From assembly GCA_918807975.1 (NCBI GenBank), contig OU964922.1, positions 6,771,501 to 6,835,500 on the forward strand: a DNA stretch of 64,000 bases. The letters run 5' to 3'. Position 1 is the first letter of the stretch. The number at the start of each line of letters is the position of its first letter. Both the position numbers and the translations under genes were made by a program. The notes below the pieces were generated by a model, which saw nothing but the letters and a program-made list of their open reading frames with translations, ran no database searches and was not told the DNA's origin. The stretch is from Aplidium turbinatum. Lineage: Eukaryota > Chordata > Ascidiacea > Aplousobranchia > Polyclinidae. Below, piece after piece: positions 35,268 to 47,487 of this stretch.

Positions 35268-35450
35268 AAGAAGGTGTTGCGACCGTGCCAAATTTTTTTC
35301 AACTCAATAACTTACTTCGATCACAAGCACGTTTTAACGTTCGCGTTTTGTCGCTTCTACCTTTTTCTTGACCTTTGCTATGTTGATGTGTATTGTTTTG
35401 ATATGATGGTCAGAAATAAAAAAACAACTGAACTGAACTGAACTGAACAA
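35268..35450 (+). repeat. LINE-tail-like repeat with (CTGAA) tail
   Basis: GGTGTTGCGACCGTGCC, CGTTCGCGTTTTGTCGCTTC, GATGGTCAGAAATAAA, then CTGAA repeated three to four times. A related end with one CTGAACTGAA lies near 35760-35790. It is likely the 3' end of a non-LTR element. Confidence 0.55.
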
Positions 35451-36417
35451 ATGGGGCAATCTGCACAGAAATCGGGGCAAATGCACAGAAAGCCACTTTG
35501 GATGTCATCAGTTTAAAATCTCATTAAATAGTATCTACTGTTACAAATTTACATACAACGGTAGTGTTACAAGTTAGAAGAATTGAAAGTATCCAAAACG
35601 ATAAAAACAATCAGATGACATCAGGTCTGATCAAGCGATTTGAGGAATGAATGCAACCGATGATATACAAAAACATGCTTTTCCTAAATTTATTTTTATC
35701 TATTTAATTGTAAGAAACATACCTTCGGTGGCCATATGCATGAGTTTAATAAAAATGTCTAGATCAGAAATAAAAACAAACTGAACTGAAGCCTGGAGTT
35801 TTCATAAAATTGTTAATGCAAAAAGAATTTTTACAAATTTATGATTGGAAGCTCTGAAACCGTCAACTATTGATTGAAATTAGGCATTTATGTCGTCACT
35901 CTTTTCTACTTTTGTCTTGTCAATCATGTCATGTGGAAAAAAAGTGGAAACAGGAATTAACCCAGCGAAAAAAGCCGTTGTTATCACAATTTGCAATATA
36001 AAAAGACAGATTTTCTAGCTGATTTGAGACCATGCCATTCACGTTAATTTTTTAATATTTAATCGTTGTTATTACGGTACCGTACATGAAATGTAGTTAT
36101 ACCATAACTTTTTAAAACCTTTACAGCCTGTTTCACTCCAAAAGGGGTTCAGTAGGTCCCTATTCAAATAGAATCTTAAAGATAATTTGCTCTGCTTGGC
36201 ATTGAGCAATTTTTGTAGTATTTATTGTTTAATCGTTGTTATTATGTGTACTTTGGGGGCCAAGTATCCACATTGATGATACTTCCAGACTACAGTACTG
36301 GTACGGTATCTCCAGAGCAGGTACCGTAGGCTACCATTACAAACTATCACAGAGAAAGTATTACTCCAGGTTTTTTTTGTGTACTGTTCAGTTGAATTGA
36401 TGGCTTACCTGGATTAA
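35451..36417. other. Intergenic with repeat scraps
   Basis: Contains a second (CTGAACTGAA) end near 35785 and half of the palindromic repeat (TTTACAGCCTGTTTCAC) near 36120. No gene is recognised. Confidence 0.4.
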
Positions 36418-36420
36418 TAA

Positions 36421-38181
36421 CACTGGTCTACAAAAAAAGAATTTTTTTTGCTCCATGAACTTTGAAGACTGATTTAGAGTACGGTAATTTTGGGATGCTG
36501 AATGCGAATCTGACCTCAGATTTATCCTATCACGTCAGGTTTGTGAAATATGATAACAACAAATTGTTACTTTTGTCAAAAGTGGAAGATTTGGCGTTGC
36601 GTTTACCACCAACATATGCAGTGCTGTAACGAAAGGTTAGTGTTAGACAGGCCAAAACAGCCTAAATATGGTTACTGGACAAGCATTGCCATAGGCCTGC
36701 TTAAATCTTTGTGGTTTCATGCAAAACATTGAGGCAGTGGCTATTTGACCGGCTCCGGTCTTTGAATCTGAAACACTATTTGACCGGTCATGACGTCACT
36801 ACATAAGCACTTTTTTCTTCATCTCTTTCAAAGCAAAAGACGACAAGCGCCTTAAGTTTTAAATTCAACACGTTTTCTTCAACTCAGTCCGTGGCGCATA
36901 CGTAACGTCTCGGGCTGCCATTCTAGAGGGAATGAGTTCGATACTACCTGGAAGCATTCTATTTTTTTTTTTTTTTAACTAAATTTTGACCCAAAGTGCA
37001 TTTTTGTCGTCAATTTTTAATTTGAGTAGGCTACAGCCCATTTTTTTAAATCTTTCCAAATGTGAGTAATAAAGTTAAGTTTTTTTAATTTGTGAATAAA
37101 AGAATAACAGTTAACCTCTCAAGTACATGTAGCTCCACACAGAGTGAAATTTACATGCCTTTTGACTCCTTTTTATTTCTTTAAAAGTAATATCTAAAAA
37201 GACATTATTGACCCAAAAAGAATGTCTAAAAAGACATTATGAAAAGCAACTACGGACAAAGGCCAGTGTTTCGATCTCCCGACCTCTTCAGCGTAGCGTA
37301 GTAAAGTGAAAGTGGAAAGTTGTCTTGAAGGGTTGGTTGAGATGATGATTTGAAACTTGACTGATTGTTGTGCGACAATGAGACTGGATTTAATTTTTAG
37401 CTTCGGACTTCAGCGAAACGTAATCTTACAGCCTATTAGAAGGTGTGAATTTTTCAGAGAATTTGTGCTAAGAAATGAAAGGAATTTGTTAAAAATAAAG
37501 ACTAGAAAAAACTTTTTTAATTCGTTTTGAAACTTTTTTATTCACTTGTTGATTCATTCATATCAGTTTGTATCCTTTTGTAGTTAAAAAAAAAAAAAAA
37601 AATGCTTCCAGGTAGTATCGAACTCATTCCCTCCAGAATGGCAACCCGAGACGTTGCGTATGCGCCACGGACTCAGTTGAAGAAAACGTGTTGAATTTAA
37701 GACTTAACGCGCTTATCGTCTTTTGCTTTGAAAGAGAAAAAGAAAAAAGTGCTTATGTAGTGATGTCATGACCGGTCAAATAGTGTTTCAGATTCAAAGA
37801 CCGGAGCCGGTCAAATAGCCACTGCCAAACATTGACGGGGGGAGGGGGTCAGTTACACTTATAGCCTCCCTTTTAGCTTGTTATTACTGCCTTGTTAATA
37901 ATGTTGCTTAGAAAACAAATTGGTAACAAAATTATAATTGGTAGGTGTATTTCAGCTACTTATGCACCACATGGCCTGGATTTCTGGATCTTACACAATG
38001 TGTATGTGCAATAAACGCAATGTCAAATCTACCACTTTTGACAAAAGTAACAATATGCTGTTATCATAGGCTATCTCACAAACCTGACGTGATAACATAA
38101 ATCTGAGTTCAGATTCAGCACCCCAAAATTACTCTAACTCAGTTTTCAAAGTTTATAGAGCAAAAATCGTGTAGACCAGTG
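36421..38181. mobile_element. Harbinger-type MITE, copy 2, split by a later insertion
   Basis: The ends CACTGGTCTACA and TGTAGACCAGTG are flanked by TAA on both sides (36418-36420, 38182-38184). The two halves join at AAACATTGA to match the uninterrupted copy at 24294-24869 in reverse. The 1.1-kb insert is a different, Mutator-like element. Confidence 0.8.
36733..37826. mobile_element. Mutator-like non-autonomous element with tRNA-like inverted ends
   Basis: Inverted ends of about 230 bp start GGCAGTGGCTATTTGACCGG. A 9-bp duplication, AAACATTGA, is exact (36724-36732 and 37827-37835) and is confirmed by the uninterrupted MITE copy. Long ends plus a 9-bp target are the Mutator pattern. Each end carries CCGTGGCGCATACG and GAGTTCGATAC about 50 bases apart, like tRNA A and B boxes. 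No transposase is seen. Confidence 0.75.
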
Positions 38182-38184
38182 TAA

Positions 38185-38404
38185 TTTTTAAAAGTAATCA
38201 CATGCTAAATATAATCCCAAGAATATAGGCCAAGGCCATACCCTAGGTTAATGTTTCACAAGATGCTTGAAGTATTTTACAACAGTCTACACTGCAGTAC
38301 TTTCCTGCTATTAAATGAACTTGAAAGTATCATAATGAATTTATACAAACAATATAGAGTCATTCTGAATAAAACTTATTTATGTACCATTGAGATACCT
38401 ATAG
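38185..38404. other. Spacer, nothing recognised
   Basis: A+T-rich DNA between two transposons. Confidence 0.3.
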
Positions 38405-39080
38405 GCTGTTATTAGGGTGCATCATCTCCCCCTTATTTTTTAAATCAAAGTTGTGCCATTGAGAAATGGTGTCCATTTTAGGTCAGATTCAGCCAAAAAA
38501 ATTATGGGGGTTGTGGGACCTCCCCTACCACCACCTCCGCAACCCCCCAAATCCGCTTCACTAAAATCGCAATAACTCAAAAACCAAACAAGATAGACAA
38601 ATGGTGTTTGGTATCAACATCATCGCAACTACTTGATTTAATTCAAATCTGCCAAAAAATTTGCAGTTTGATGTGAATTTTAATTTTTGATTTTGTGACA
38701 GGGTTTGTATGTTCATGCATAATACAAAAATATTTGAAAATCAATCAATTTTTGAAATATCATTTGCTATAAAATATCTGATTTTGTGATAACTGGCCTA
38801 ATAAAGTTAGTTCATAGCCAATTTGTATTATTTTAATGTTGTCATACAAGTTTTTGCATTATTTCCATCTTGGTGTAAAGCAAGCCTGCTGTTATTTGCT
38901 GCCATACCCAGTTTCCAATTGAACAGATACACATACACAACACACACTGATAGAGTGAAATATATCAACACATCAAAAACACGTTTCTGTCTCAGTACAA
39001 TGTGAGGAATACATGTGCGTGCTTGCTTATCAGGAGATTCTCTTGGAATAAAAAAGTGTACAAAAATGAATGGTAGATAC

Positions 39081-39575
39081 CCAGGGATATCTAAAGAAGG
39101 GGATACGAAGGCTTTTATTACGTCTGACAATAGAAGGGCTTTTGTTTATCGTAAATAATCTGTGTTTATCGTAAAATGACAATTGGCACCGATATAGTTT
39201 AATAAATTTTGTTATGATAACTTGCATTGCGCTATTAGCATCAGGCCTGGATATTCACAGCATGCTCATGGTTGCTTGTTAATTCAACTACCCATATACT
39301 TGCTTTACATCTAGCCTACTGCAAAGGCTTTGTTCAAAAAAACAGCTTACTGGTAACTTTTCAACTGTCTTTGTAAGCAAGTATTCTTTGAATATGCTCT
39401 ACGTAACATTTGCTAACTGTCTCCTGTAGCTCACTGTACCAGCTGCACTACAAAACTTTCTACGATTTTAAACAGAACCACATGTTTAAAGCACTACAAA
39501 CTACCGCCCTGGTAGTGTCACGAGAATAAGGCAATTGCTGCGAGCCTTCATATCCCCTTCTCTAGATATCCCTGG
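39081..39575. mobile_element. hAT-type MITE nested in the TAGGGTG element
   Basis: The ends are CCAGGGATATCTA(A)AGAAGG and its reverse. The 8-bp duplication GTAGATAC is exact (39073-39080 and 39576-39583). Confidence 0.85.
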
Positions 39576-39648
39576 GTAGATACCATATAATGTAATGAAT
39601 AATGATGTATTGCTCACTTGGTAAGACAATTGATAAATCTACCATATC

Positions 39649-41590
39649 TTATGTGAGCGGCTTTTTCCTTAAGTTTGTCCTATTGGATCTGCATTTCTCC
39701 ACCACTTGAAGTGTATTCTCAAAGTGTTTTGGTATTTTAGCTGATGGTTGGAAGTCTGTGGCCAACTTAACTCCTCTCTCTGAGCGTGAGCAGTCATTAA
39801 CAACAGTAATTAATGCTGATTTTTTTCTTCCAGTTAAATATTGTTTATCTTTTGGCCACTCTTTAATATCTCTTTTAAAAAAATCTGTTTCCAACTTTAA
39901 CAGTTTAAAAAGTACCATGAATCTTCTATCAAGTCTGCCAGGGAAGATTTTTCATCAACCAGCATTGGAAATGTTGGCTTTCCATTTCCTTGTCTCTTTT
40001 GAGGGACTGATGGAGCTGATTCCTTAACTTTTAACAGAGCTTGAGCAATTTCCCATTTCTCTTCATCCTTAACGTGGTCATCAAACAGGGAAAGTGGGAC
40101 CATCTCTTCAGTCAAGTACCACAAATGTAAATGGAGCTTTTTTAATGCACTTGACGCTGCTATTGCATCAATCTGTTTGTATTGATGCAATGTTTTTATC
40201 ATTGCTAGGTCAGCCTGTGGAGCAGATATTGCAGAACCACAACGAAACCACCAAGGAATGTACACATACAAAAGAAACATTGCATATCTTTTCACCTTTT
40301 TGGTGTCCTTGGGACCTTGTAAAATCAAGCATTTTCTGGCATTATTTGGATCCATCACTTTTTCCGCCTCCATAGATAGCAATGAAAGCTTTATTGCATA
40401 AATCACTTTAGCCATCCATCGAGCTTTATGATTTGCATCTGGTTTTTTGAATTTGAATGGTTTGTGTGGGAGGGGTGCTTGAAAACTAAAAAGAAGTAGT
40501 TGTAAAAGCTCTTCATTGTCCGCCCTAGGGATATCACTGCTATCATTTTTTGTCAGCAGTTGAGTAGCAAGGTTTGTAGCATCTTTTCTTTGTTTATTTA
40601 GGAAATCCATTCCACTGGTTGAAATGTACTCGGCTTCACTGAAATAAGGAGGAAAAGATAAATTATCTTGAGAAACATGGCTAAAGAAACTTTGAAAGTT
40701 TTTAAATATTGTGATCTCTGGAGACTTGGATGTTTCAATTTGCAGTGCATCAAAAACACTGCCAGCAATAAGTTCACCAATGTGCTTTCTGCAGGCACAC
40801 CATAACAGTGGTTTGCTTAACCGGTCTTGCAGTTCCACACAACCTCCTGACCACAGACCAGTGTTTGTAGATGTAGTGTCAAACACCATACTTATGGTCC
40901 CATCCATAGAGCACTTCCATTCACGTAACAAGTCACAAGCGAAGTCACTGATAATGCTACCAGCGTACTGCCCAACTTTGGGGCTGAAAGATGGCACACC
41001 AAGAAGTTTTGTTTGATGACCTTCTGATACTAAAATAGGCATAACTTCAACCTTTTTGTATTTGTTGTTAAATTCTGGAATGGGTTTAGAATCCCAATGT
41101 ATGTTATACAACAAGGGTGGTGTCCAATTTTCCTTGATGGTTTCCGCTATGTTAACATTTGTTTTTCGTTTGTATCGATCACAAGAAGCATATGACAGTG
41201 TAAATTTTGATAGTAACTGTGTGCCAGTCAATTCTTCTTTCCCAGTGTATGTTGATTCCATTATGATGCTCTGTAGAAAAGCTGAAGCAGATGCTGGAGA
41301 AATACCGCACCTTGTCATAGTTTCAACAACTGAATTTCTTTACAGGATATCATAAGGCACCTCAAGCAGTGCACCAGTTTTTAACTTTCTCCTGTGAACC
41401 TCTGGTGCTGTGCTACAGCTGGGCACATCGTCCTCAAAGCTTGCACCATCAGTTGATGATGATGAGCATGGAATATTCTCTGATGGGACCATTTCAAACT
41501 CGAAATTTATTGAGAATGGCTGGAATACTTTTGAGCAGTCTTAAATTTAACCAGCCAGATATCTACAAGCGACTGGAAAAGTCAACATGA
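39649..41590 (-). pseudogene. Transposase of the TAGGGTG element, lightly damaged
   Basis: The main minus-strand frame, 41318-39897, has 473 codons. Near residue 145 it has MVFDTTSTNTG, then about 20 residues on LLWCACRKHIGELI, resembling the RNase H-fold D-box and the C..H block of hAT-type transposases. Later blocks are ANHKARWMAKVIYAIK, SAISAPQADLAMI and HLHLWYLTEEMVPLSLFDD. The C-terminus continues in another frame at 39918-39649 (VNDCSRSERGVKLATDF…LQVVEKCR), so one frameshift separates them. Upstream in-frame codons to about 41460 (KTGALLEVPYDIL) are cut off by one stop. Relatives occur twice more in this window (48806-51756 and 60381-60935). I cannot name the family precisely; a DDE-type role is inferred. 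Confidence 0.75.
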
Positions 41591-41931
41591 AGATTGATTT
41601 TCATATTTTTCGTATTACACATGAACATACAAACCCTGTCACAAAATCGAAAATTAAAATTCACATAAAATTGCAAATTTTTTGGCAGATTTGAATTAAA
41701 TCAAGTAGTTGCGATGATGTTGATACCAAACACCATTTGTCTATCTTGTTTGGTTTTTGAGTTATTGCGATTTTAGTGAAGCGGATTTGGGGGGTTGCGG
41801 AGGTGGTGGTAGGGGGGTCCCACAGCCCCCATAATTTTTTTGGCTGAATCTGACCTAAAATGGACACCATTTCTCAATGGCACAACTTTGATTTAAAAAA
41901 TAAGGGGGAGATGATGCACCCTAGCTGTTAT

Positions 41932-42345
41932 GCTATAATACAATTTGGATTTTGCTGCACATAGCCGATTGTGCCTTTAGAATGGAGCAGTGTATTCAGT
42001 TTTTGCAAGTTGCATCATATTACACCCTAACAAAAATATTTGCAAAGTATAAAATACTTTTACCCATTTAAACCCCATTGGTGAAGAAACACAATTTAAA
42101 TCAGTTCTTTTTTTATATGAAAAACTATAAGAATACAGTAGCCTATAGATTTTAGTAGTGAGCTGTCAAAAACTTACAGAATCTGGACTAAACCTAATAT
42201 CACAAAGAAGTATATATATACAAAAAAGATATAATAAATGCAAACAGAAATTGTGTGTTGGATGGCTGTAACATTTTATTGCTACCAGCTATGTTTTACA
42301 TTTTTTCCATTATGTTGCGTTTGCTTACAGTAAATTTCTTAATTT
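41932..42345. other. Spacer between transposons
   Basis: A+T-rich with a short TATATATA run near 42210. Nothing is recognised. Confidence 0.3.
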
Positions 42346-42353
42346 TCTGTCAG

Positions 42354-43167
42354 TAGGGATGGGCAAAATAGAATAGCCTACCGTAATTAGCTATTCTAGA
42401 ATACTGAAACCGAATTTAAAATACAGATATCTATTCTAGAATAATTGACCGTTTTACTATCAACACATTTTAATAATTTTTATGAGTTTACGAAAACAAT
42501 GAATATCACAAAAATTGCTTATTGCAGTGTAACAAATTTAGACTTTCTAAATGTTCACCAGTCAAACAGGATCTTAACTTGGTGGCAGTTAAACCTGCAC
42601 TTGAAAAACATCTCTCTGAAGAAGCAGGTGTGGCAGGCACACAAAAATATTTTGAACTTACTAATATAAGAAAATTGGTTTTCATTTGCTTTCCACCCAA
42701 CAAGGACGTTTTCAACAGATGTACAGTAGTGGATGTTTTCAACAACGTGAGATAGGTATCTATTTCGGAAGGTGGGGAAGCCAAATTTGCTGATTCATCT
42801 TCATTACTGCATGTGGCATCTTCAATCCCACAGCCCAACAAGTCGTCCATGTCAATGTACTGGCATAGTAAAAGCTAAGACAAAGCCAACTACCCATATG
42901 TACTTCTGCAAGACTGTGACGACTGCAAAGCGTTTGACAAGATCTCTTTAATGCGAAAAACGAAACTTGTGCGTTTTCCCTTTGCCGGATTGCCCAATTC
43001 GATGAACAATGCAACTTTTGCTGTAGCAAATTCGTTGCGACCAAACGGAGTCGTACGTAGTTGATCGTTAAAGCGGTTTTAATTATCCGATTTCATATGC
43101 ATTTTGAAACCGGTTAGGCTTCACAACCGGTTATTCTATATTCGGTATTCTATTTTGCCCATCCTTA
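42354..43167 (-). mobile_element. Internally deleted hAT transposon
   Basis: The ends are TAGGGATGGGCAAAATAGAAT and, reversed, TAAGGATGGGCAAAATAGAAT. The 8-bp duplication TCTGTCAG is exact (42346-42353 and 43168-43175). Subterminal TATTCTAGAATA palindromes are visible on the left. It retains only the 3' part of a hAT transposase. Confidence 0.9.
42506..42850 (-). pseudogene. hAT transposase dimerisation domain
   Basis: The minus-strand frame ends FCVPATPASSERCFSSAGLT, then KLRSCLTGEHLESLNLLHCN. This matches the hAT C-terminal dimerisation block (P.SSERVFS.AG…R..L…L.FL..N). The catalytic part is lost. The frame stands alone between the element's ends. Confidence 0.85.
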
Positions 43168-43179
43168 TCTGTCAGCGTG

Positions 43180-44333
43180 TACCGGTACTAGGCATTCTCT
43201 TGAGGTATTTTTCAATGATGGCTGTTTGCTTTTCTCTGCATTGTGGTCTGACTTGATGTGTCGCCATTAGCCCATTTTTCCTCCATTAAGACTGTATCAA
43301 AGTGTTCCACCTACAATGCATGCATGATACAGAAATACTAGTCAATGGCAACCCTGACCTGATTTTTAAGTAAGCAGTTTTAAAACATGTTTGAAAATAA
43401 GGTAGTTGGACCACTCCGCATGTCACAATTCAGCAAACACCGTACCATAGCCTACATTTCAGCTACTGCCCAGTGCCCAAGTCAGCAAATAAATTTTCAC
43501 CTAGCAGTGGATCTTCTTGGGTATCGCTTGCTAAACTGAATTTGCTGATTTGTTACATGTCAAGTATCGGTTTGCTCAGTTTTTGCTTGCTTCAGTTCAT
43601 CATTTACCGATTTCAGCTCAGTTGTTGCTTAGTCAACTGTAATGTACTGAGTTTACAACTGCCGAGTTGTACGAAATTTTGAAAATTACTACTCATGCCT
43701 GAAGCCTATACCGGTACCAATCTAAGTTTTGCATATAAAATGTTTTTCAACTGGCTATGATGGATAATTGTATATAACCCTTCTCCAAATGTTACAGGAA
43801 TTGGACACATTATAGACAGAAACAGGTCCTGTGGTAAACTCACATAATATTTATGTTCAAATAATGCCGTAAGACACACAAGTTGCTGTTTATGATGTGG
43901 ACACTACATTAGGTCTGATTTTACTTTCTAATATGAACAAAGACTCTACATTATCGTCACCAACGGTTCACTTTTCAAGGAAGGATCCTGGATTAAATCT
44001 TGTTACCTCCACTTACTCTCAATCACACCCATCCATGGTGTATCCATCAATTAGCTCTAGTCTTGTATCTGGCAGTACAGAAACCCCAACTGTAGAAAGT
44101 AAGCATTTTAATTATACATTAAGTGTAACTGCTCAGATGTATGTTTATGATTAAAATAAGTAACTTCTCCACTCAAATATAAACATAGGCCTTATTTCAA
44201 GGATAACTTGTTTTATTTATGTGATAATCATAGGCGCCGACTTTTCAAAAAACCTTGGGGCGCGAGAAAGGTGATGACATCATATCCATAACGCTATTTT
44301 ACTCAATTAAAATAGTCTTTGATTAAGCTTAGT
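43180..44333. other. Mostly unassigned; possible exon near 43.89-44.10 kb
   Basis: A + strand open stretch, 43897-44100, encodes a Ser/Thr/Pro-rich segment (STYSQSHPSMVYPSISSSL). It stops being open soon after a good donor, GAAA|GTAAGC at 44100; a plausible acceptor lies just upstream (CCGTAAG, about 43873). Codon use looks less A+T-biased than the flanks. No partner exons were found, so it may be a lone exon or chance. From 44231 a CATAGGCGCCGAC word resembles a transposon end. Confidence 0.25.
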
Positions 44334-44339
44334 GTCTTG

Positions 44340-45281
44340 CAGGCCTCGAAATTCACGGCGGACACCGCGGACATGTCCGCCGTCACAGCATGTGATGTCC
44401 GCGGGAAGTACCATCTAGATCGGACATATTTGTCCGCCGAGAAATAACACAGGAACTAGCGATACAAATCGTCATTGCATAGCACAAACGATTCTTGCGA
44501 GAATATAATTTCCCTCGCATTTAGAAAATGTGAATACTGTATCGCTTAGATTCTATTCAAGCTGAAAAACTTTCGATTTTTACGTTGTTTTAACGATTGA
44601 TGACATTGAATCAGCGTAGCAAAGGTGAATTTTTCGCTAAGAATCAATGGGAGCACGCGCAACTTAGTTCAAGTCTTACGTCACAATGTCTGGCTTTGAG
44701 CTCCGAGTAATATTGATAAGGCAAGGTTGGTTACAAAATTAGATTATACGAGTAGGCTATTACCGCAAAATGAAGCAAAATTTGTTAAGTTTTGGTATTA
44801 CAGTAAGAAAGAAAAGGCCCATGGAAAATTTACTTTCGCTCACATAACACGCAAAAATATACCTAAAGAAAAATGCCCAGTGAAACTTTGCACAGCAGAA
44901 AATAGTAGCGGTAGTGTAGAAGTTTTCCGACTAGTGCTCAGAGCATTGTGACGCAAAAATTGTGACATTGTGACGCAAAAATCCACACGACTTCGTTCGG
45001 TGGAAGTTAATCAGTTATGCGGCGTATTGCAGCTACACGGCGCTTTGACTCTCCAAGCGCACCTCGTTAGTCTGATGAAAGCCTTCGCTGAAATTTTAAA
45101 AAGCCTTCCAAACCGTAGCCATAGCTCCTAAATGGCGAAGAGTTATCAAGATAAAGTGATTAAGCATGACGATCGACGCTAAAACTGGTGTGTCCGCCGT
45201 GAAACTTAATTTGTCCGCCGAGATAGCTGCTCAGACCGGACACGTTTGTCCGCCGTCAACAAAAACGAATTTCGAGGCCTG
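44340..45281. mobile_element. hAT-like non-autonomous element with TGTCCGCCG repeats
   Basis: The ends are CAGGCCTCGAAATTC and its exact reverse, with GTCTTG repeated directly at both edges (44334-44339 and 45282-45287). Subterminal TGTCCGCCG words cluster in both halves. No transposase is recognised. A related right end, ATTTCGAGGCCTG, occurs alone at 52682-52694. Confidence 0.7.
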
Positions 45282-45287
45282 GTCTTG

Positions 45288-45711
45288 TTTATATTGATAC
45301 GTCCTAGGTGGCAAACCGAATTTATTAGAACCGCTGCTTGTAACGATTAGTTTTACGCATGCAGTACGCCTAGTCGTAAAAATTTTGATATTATTAGCTC
45401 ATAATCGGAACAGTTGGAAAACAAGCCTATTCATTTCCTGTTCGTGCGAGTGAATCACAACGATCAAGACAGTGAAGTTATCGAAATAAAACGCAAAAAA
45501 ATCATGATCTCAAGCAGAGTGGAAACCTGCTATCAGTTTTATTAACCTCGTTTTGCTAATTACTTACCTTCAAAGCGTTAACAACGGCGAAGTGTTTTCT
45601 CTTCTGTTTTTTTTTCGAAAGTCTTTATAGTCTTTTATCAAATAGGTAGGCTAGTGCAGGAGTGTATATAGATGAGTGTATGAGATGTATTTATTATCAC
45701 AATATATATAT
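45288..45711. other. Spacer, nothing recognised
   Basis: A+T-rich; no features supported. Confidence 0.3.
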
Positions 45712-45719
45712 CAATACAG

Positions 45720-45888
45720 GGGTCTGCTACTATTCGGTGAGTCCGATTCGTTGAGTTCCTAACCTCTAACCCTAAAACGGCAATGATAATTAGGCTATGG
45801 TACCCGATAATTTAAAAAAAAAATTGAAAAAATCCCCCGTTAAGGGATCGGACTCACCGAATCGGACTCGCCGAAACGGGCCATTCCG
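45720..45888. mobile_element. Short member of the GGCGAGTCCGATTCGG family
   Basis: It begins GGGTCTGCTACTATTCGG and ends GAAACGGGCCATTCCG. The 8-bp duplication CAATACAG is exact (45712-45719 and 45889-45896). Inside, CCTAACCTCTAACCCTAAAA is followed by GGCAATGATAATTAGGCTA, as in the copy at 47488. Confidence 0.8.
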
Positions 45889-45896
45889 CAATACAG

Positions 45897-47478
45897 TGCT
45901 TATTGAAGCAAAACACGGATGACAGTTTTGAAAATTGCGTTTTTTCTTTAAGCTGTATTCACGTTACAATTGTTTGTTGTGTCGTAGTTTCAACTTGATA
46001 AAGTTCACGTTTGAAGTCACAAAAAATCTAACCGACTTTTAGATAACTCGTGAAATGAGAATAAACTTTCAACCTCACATTCGCTTTTTTTCTACCACGC
46101 GTTTTGACTGTGAAGTTGCTCCTCACGCGCAAGAACATCAGCAGTGTGTGACTGTGAGCGTGTCCTTCTCAGTAGTAATTCACGTTCAAGAGAAAGCCAT
46201 GCAATCAGCTGCTGTTTTGCGGGCAAGAGCGACGTAGGCTGTTTTTCGCTTTCGGTATTCTTTAAGTCTGTTTAAATGAGCTAAATTTCTATCGCAAAGT
46301 ATTTTATCTTTGAAACACCACTTGTAATAGCCATTTTTGTTGCCCCGCAACTATAACTTTACGGGGGCACCGGAAGTCGGCGCATATGGTGATAATAAAT
46401 GTATGGTTTGTCATAGTTGCAACCTGGGTTGTTTTTTTTTTTTTGCTAAAGTATTTCAGTCATTTGTCAGAATTTGCATCAAACATTTCGGTCATTTTCA
46501 ATTTAATCCGGTCCTTTTTCTGCTATTCAAATATGATTTCTAGCTGTTAAGTGTCTGTTAGTCTAATGAGGTCTAAAATTGCTTAACCAGACAGCAGAAT
46601 GTGTCTTGCGTTGTCGCTATATTGTCTAAAAACATTGAATCAATGTAAAGATTACTAAAGAAATGTTTATATAAAACCTTATCAGCATGGAAAGCAGATG
46701 AACTTTTGAATCAACAAAAACATTTATACTAGGCCTATCACCAGCGACCCTAATGTTTGTAACAATAATGACACAAATAGTATATATACTTCACAAACAG
46801 TCCCAAAAACAATTCAAAATGAAAATAATCCACTAGAAAAAAATACATAAAGCTGAAATGTTCTCTAAGTAATAATATTTAAATTTAACAGCTTATAAAC
46901 AATTTCATCTTTCATGCTGTAGCCTCTTCATTTCAAATTATCAAACTAACATAATAAGCTTATAATGCTGCAATCGTCATCATAGGTTTGTAGTTCATAC
47001 GATATTGTGTTCATCATTGAGCATATAAGCAGTTGAAGAGATGCAAGGACTTTCTTAATCAGATTAGTAACTCTCCAAAGCATACTGATTTACTGAAACC
47101 CTTTCCCAGCATTGCGTTCTTTACCATTTGCATCAGCAAAATTGCCATTGTGGTGAATTTGAAAATGTCGCATCATGCATTGCAGTTATAAGATACGTAA
47201 TGGTTAGATGTTGTTTATGCAGCTCTGCAATGAAGTTGACATGATTGTTTGCCATTTAGAAAGTCATTTAAAATTCTCAGGAGCAGCGACTTTTCCAGGT
47301 TCTTCCCACTTCATTGCGTCTAGATTAAAGTTTTTTTTCTGTAATCAATGTGAACAAAGGTTGTAAATGTAAGTAAAAAACAACAATAAATTCAGTAATT
47401 GGCACAAACTTTAAGCACCATTCATCATCTTTCTGAAGACTATTAAACAGATGCAAATAGTTCAGCTAACTTCAGCAT
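45897..47478. other. Transposon-derived spacer
   Basis: Near 46424 is CAACCTGGGTTGTTTTTTTT, followed by words such as TTTCGGTCATTTT. These recur inverted at about 52320-52420, so parts are arms of a large decayed element. The rest (46.6-47.4 kb) is unassigned A+T-rich DNA. Confidence 0.35.
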
Positions 47479-47487
47479 CAGTTTGAT

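Larger units (their letters stand above)
38413..41923 (-). mobile_element. TAGGGTG-ended DNA transposon with near-complete transposase
   Basis: It starts TAGGGTGCATCATCTCCCCC and ends with the reverse of the same. Inverted ends run about 310 bp (to about 38725 and from about 41615). The 8-bp duplication GCTGTTAT is exact (38405-38412 and 41924-41931). A 473-codon transposase-like frame lies inside on the minus strand. A smaller hAT-type MITE is nested at 39081-39575. An 8-bp target suggests a hAT relative. Confidence 0.9.
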
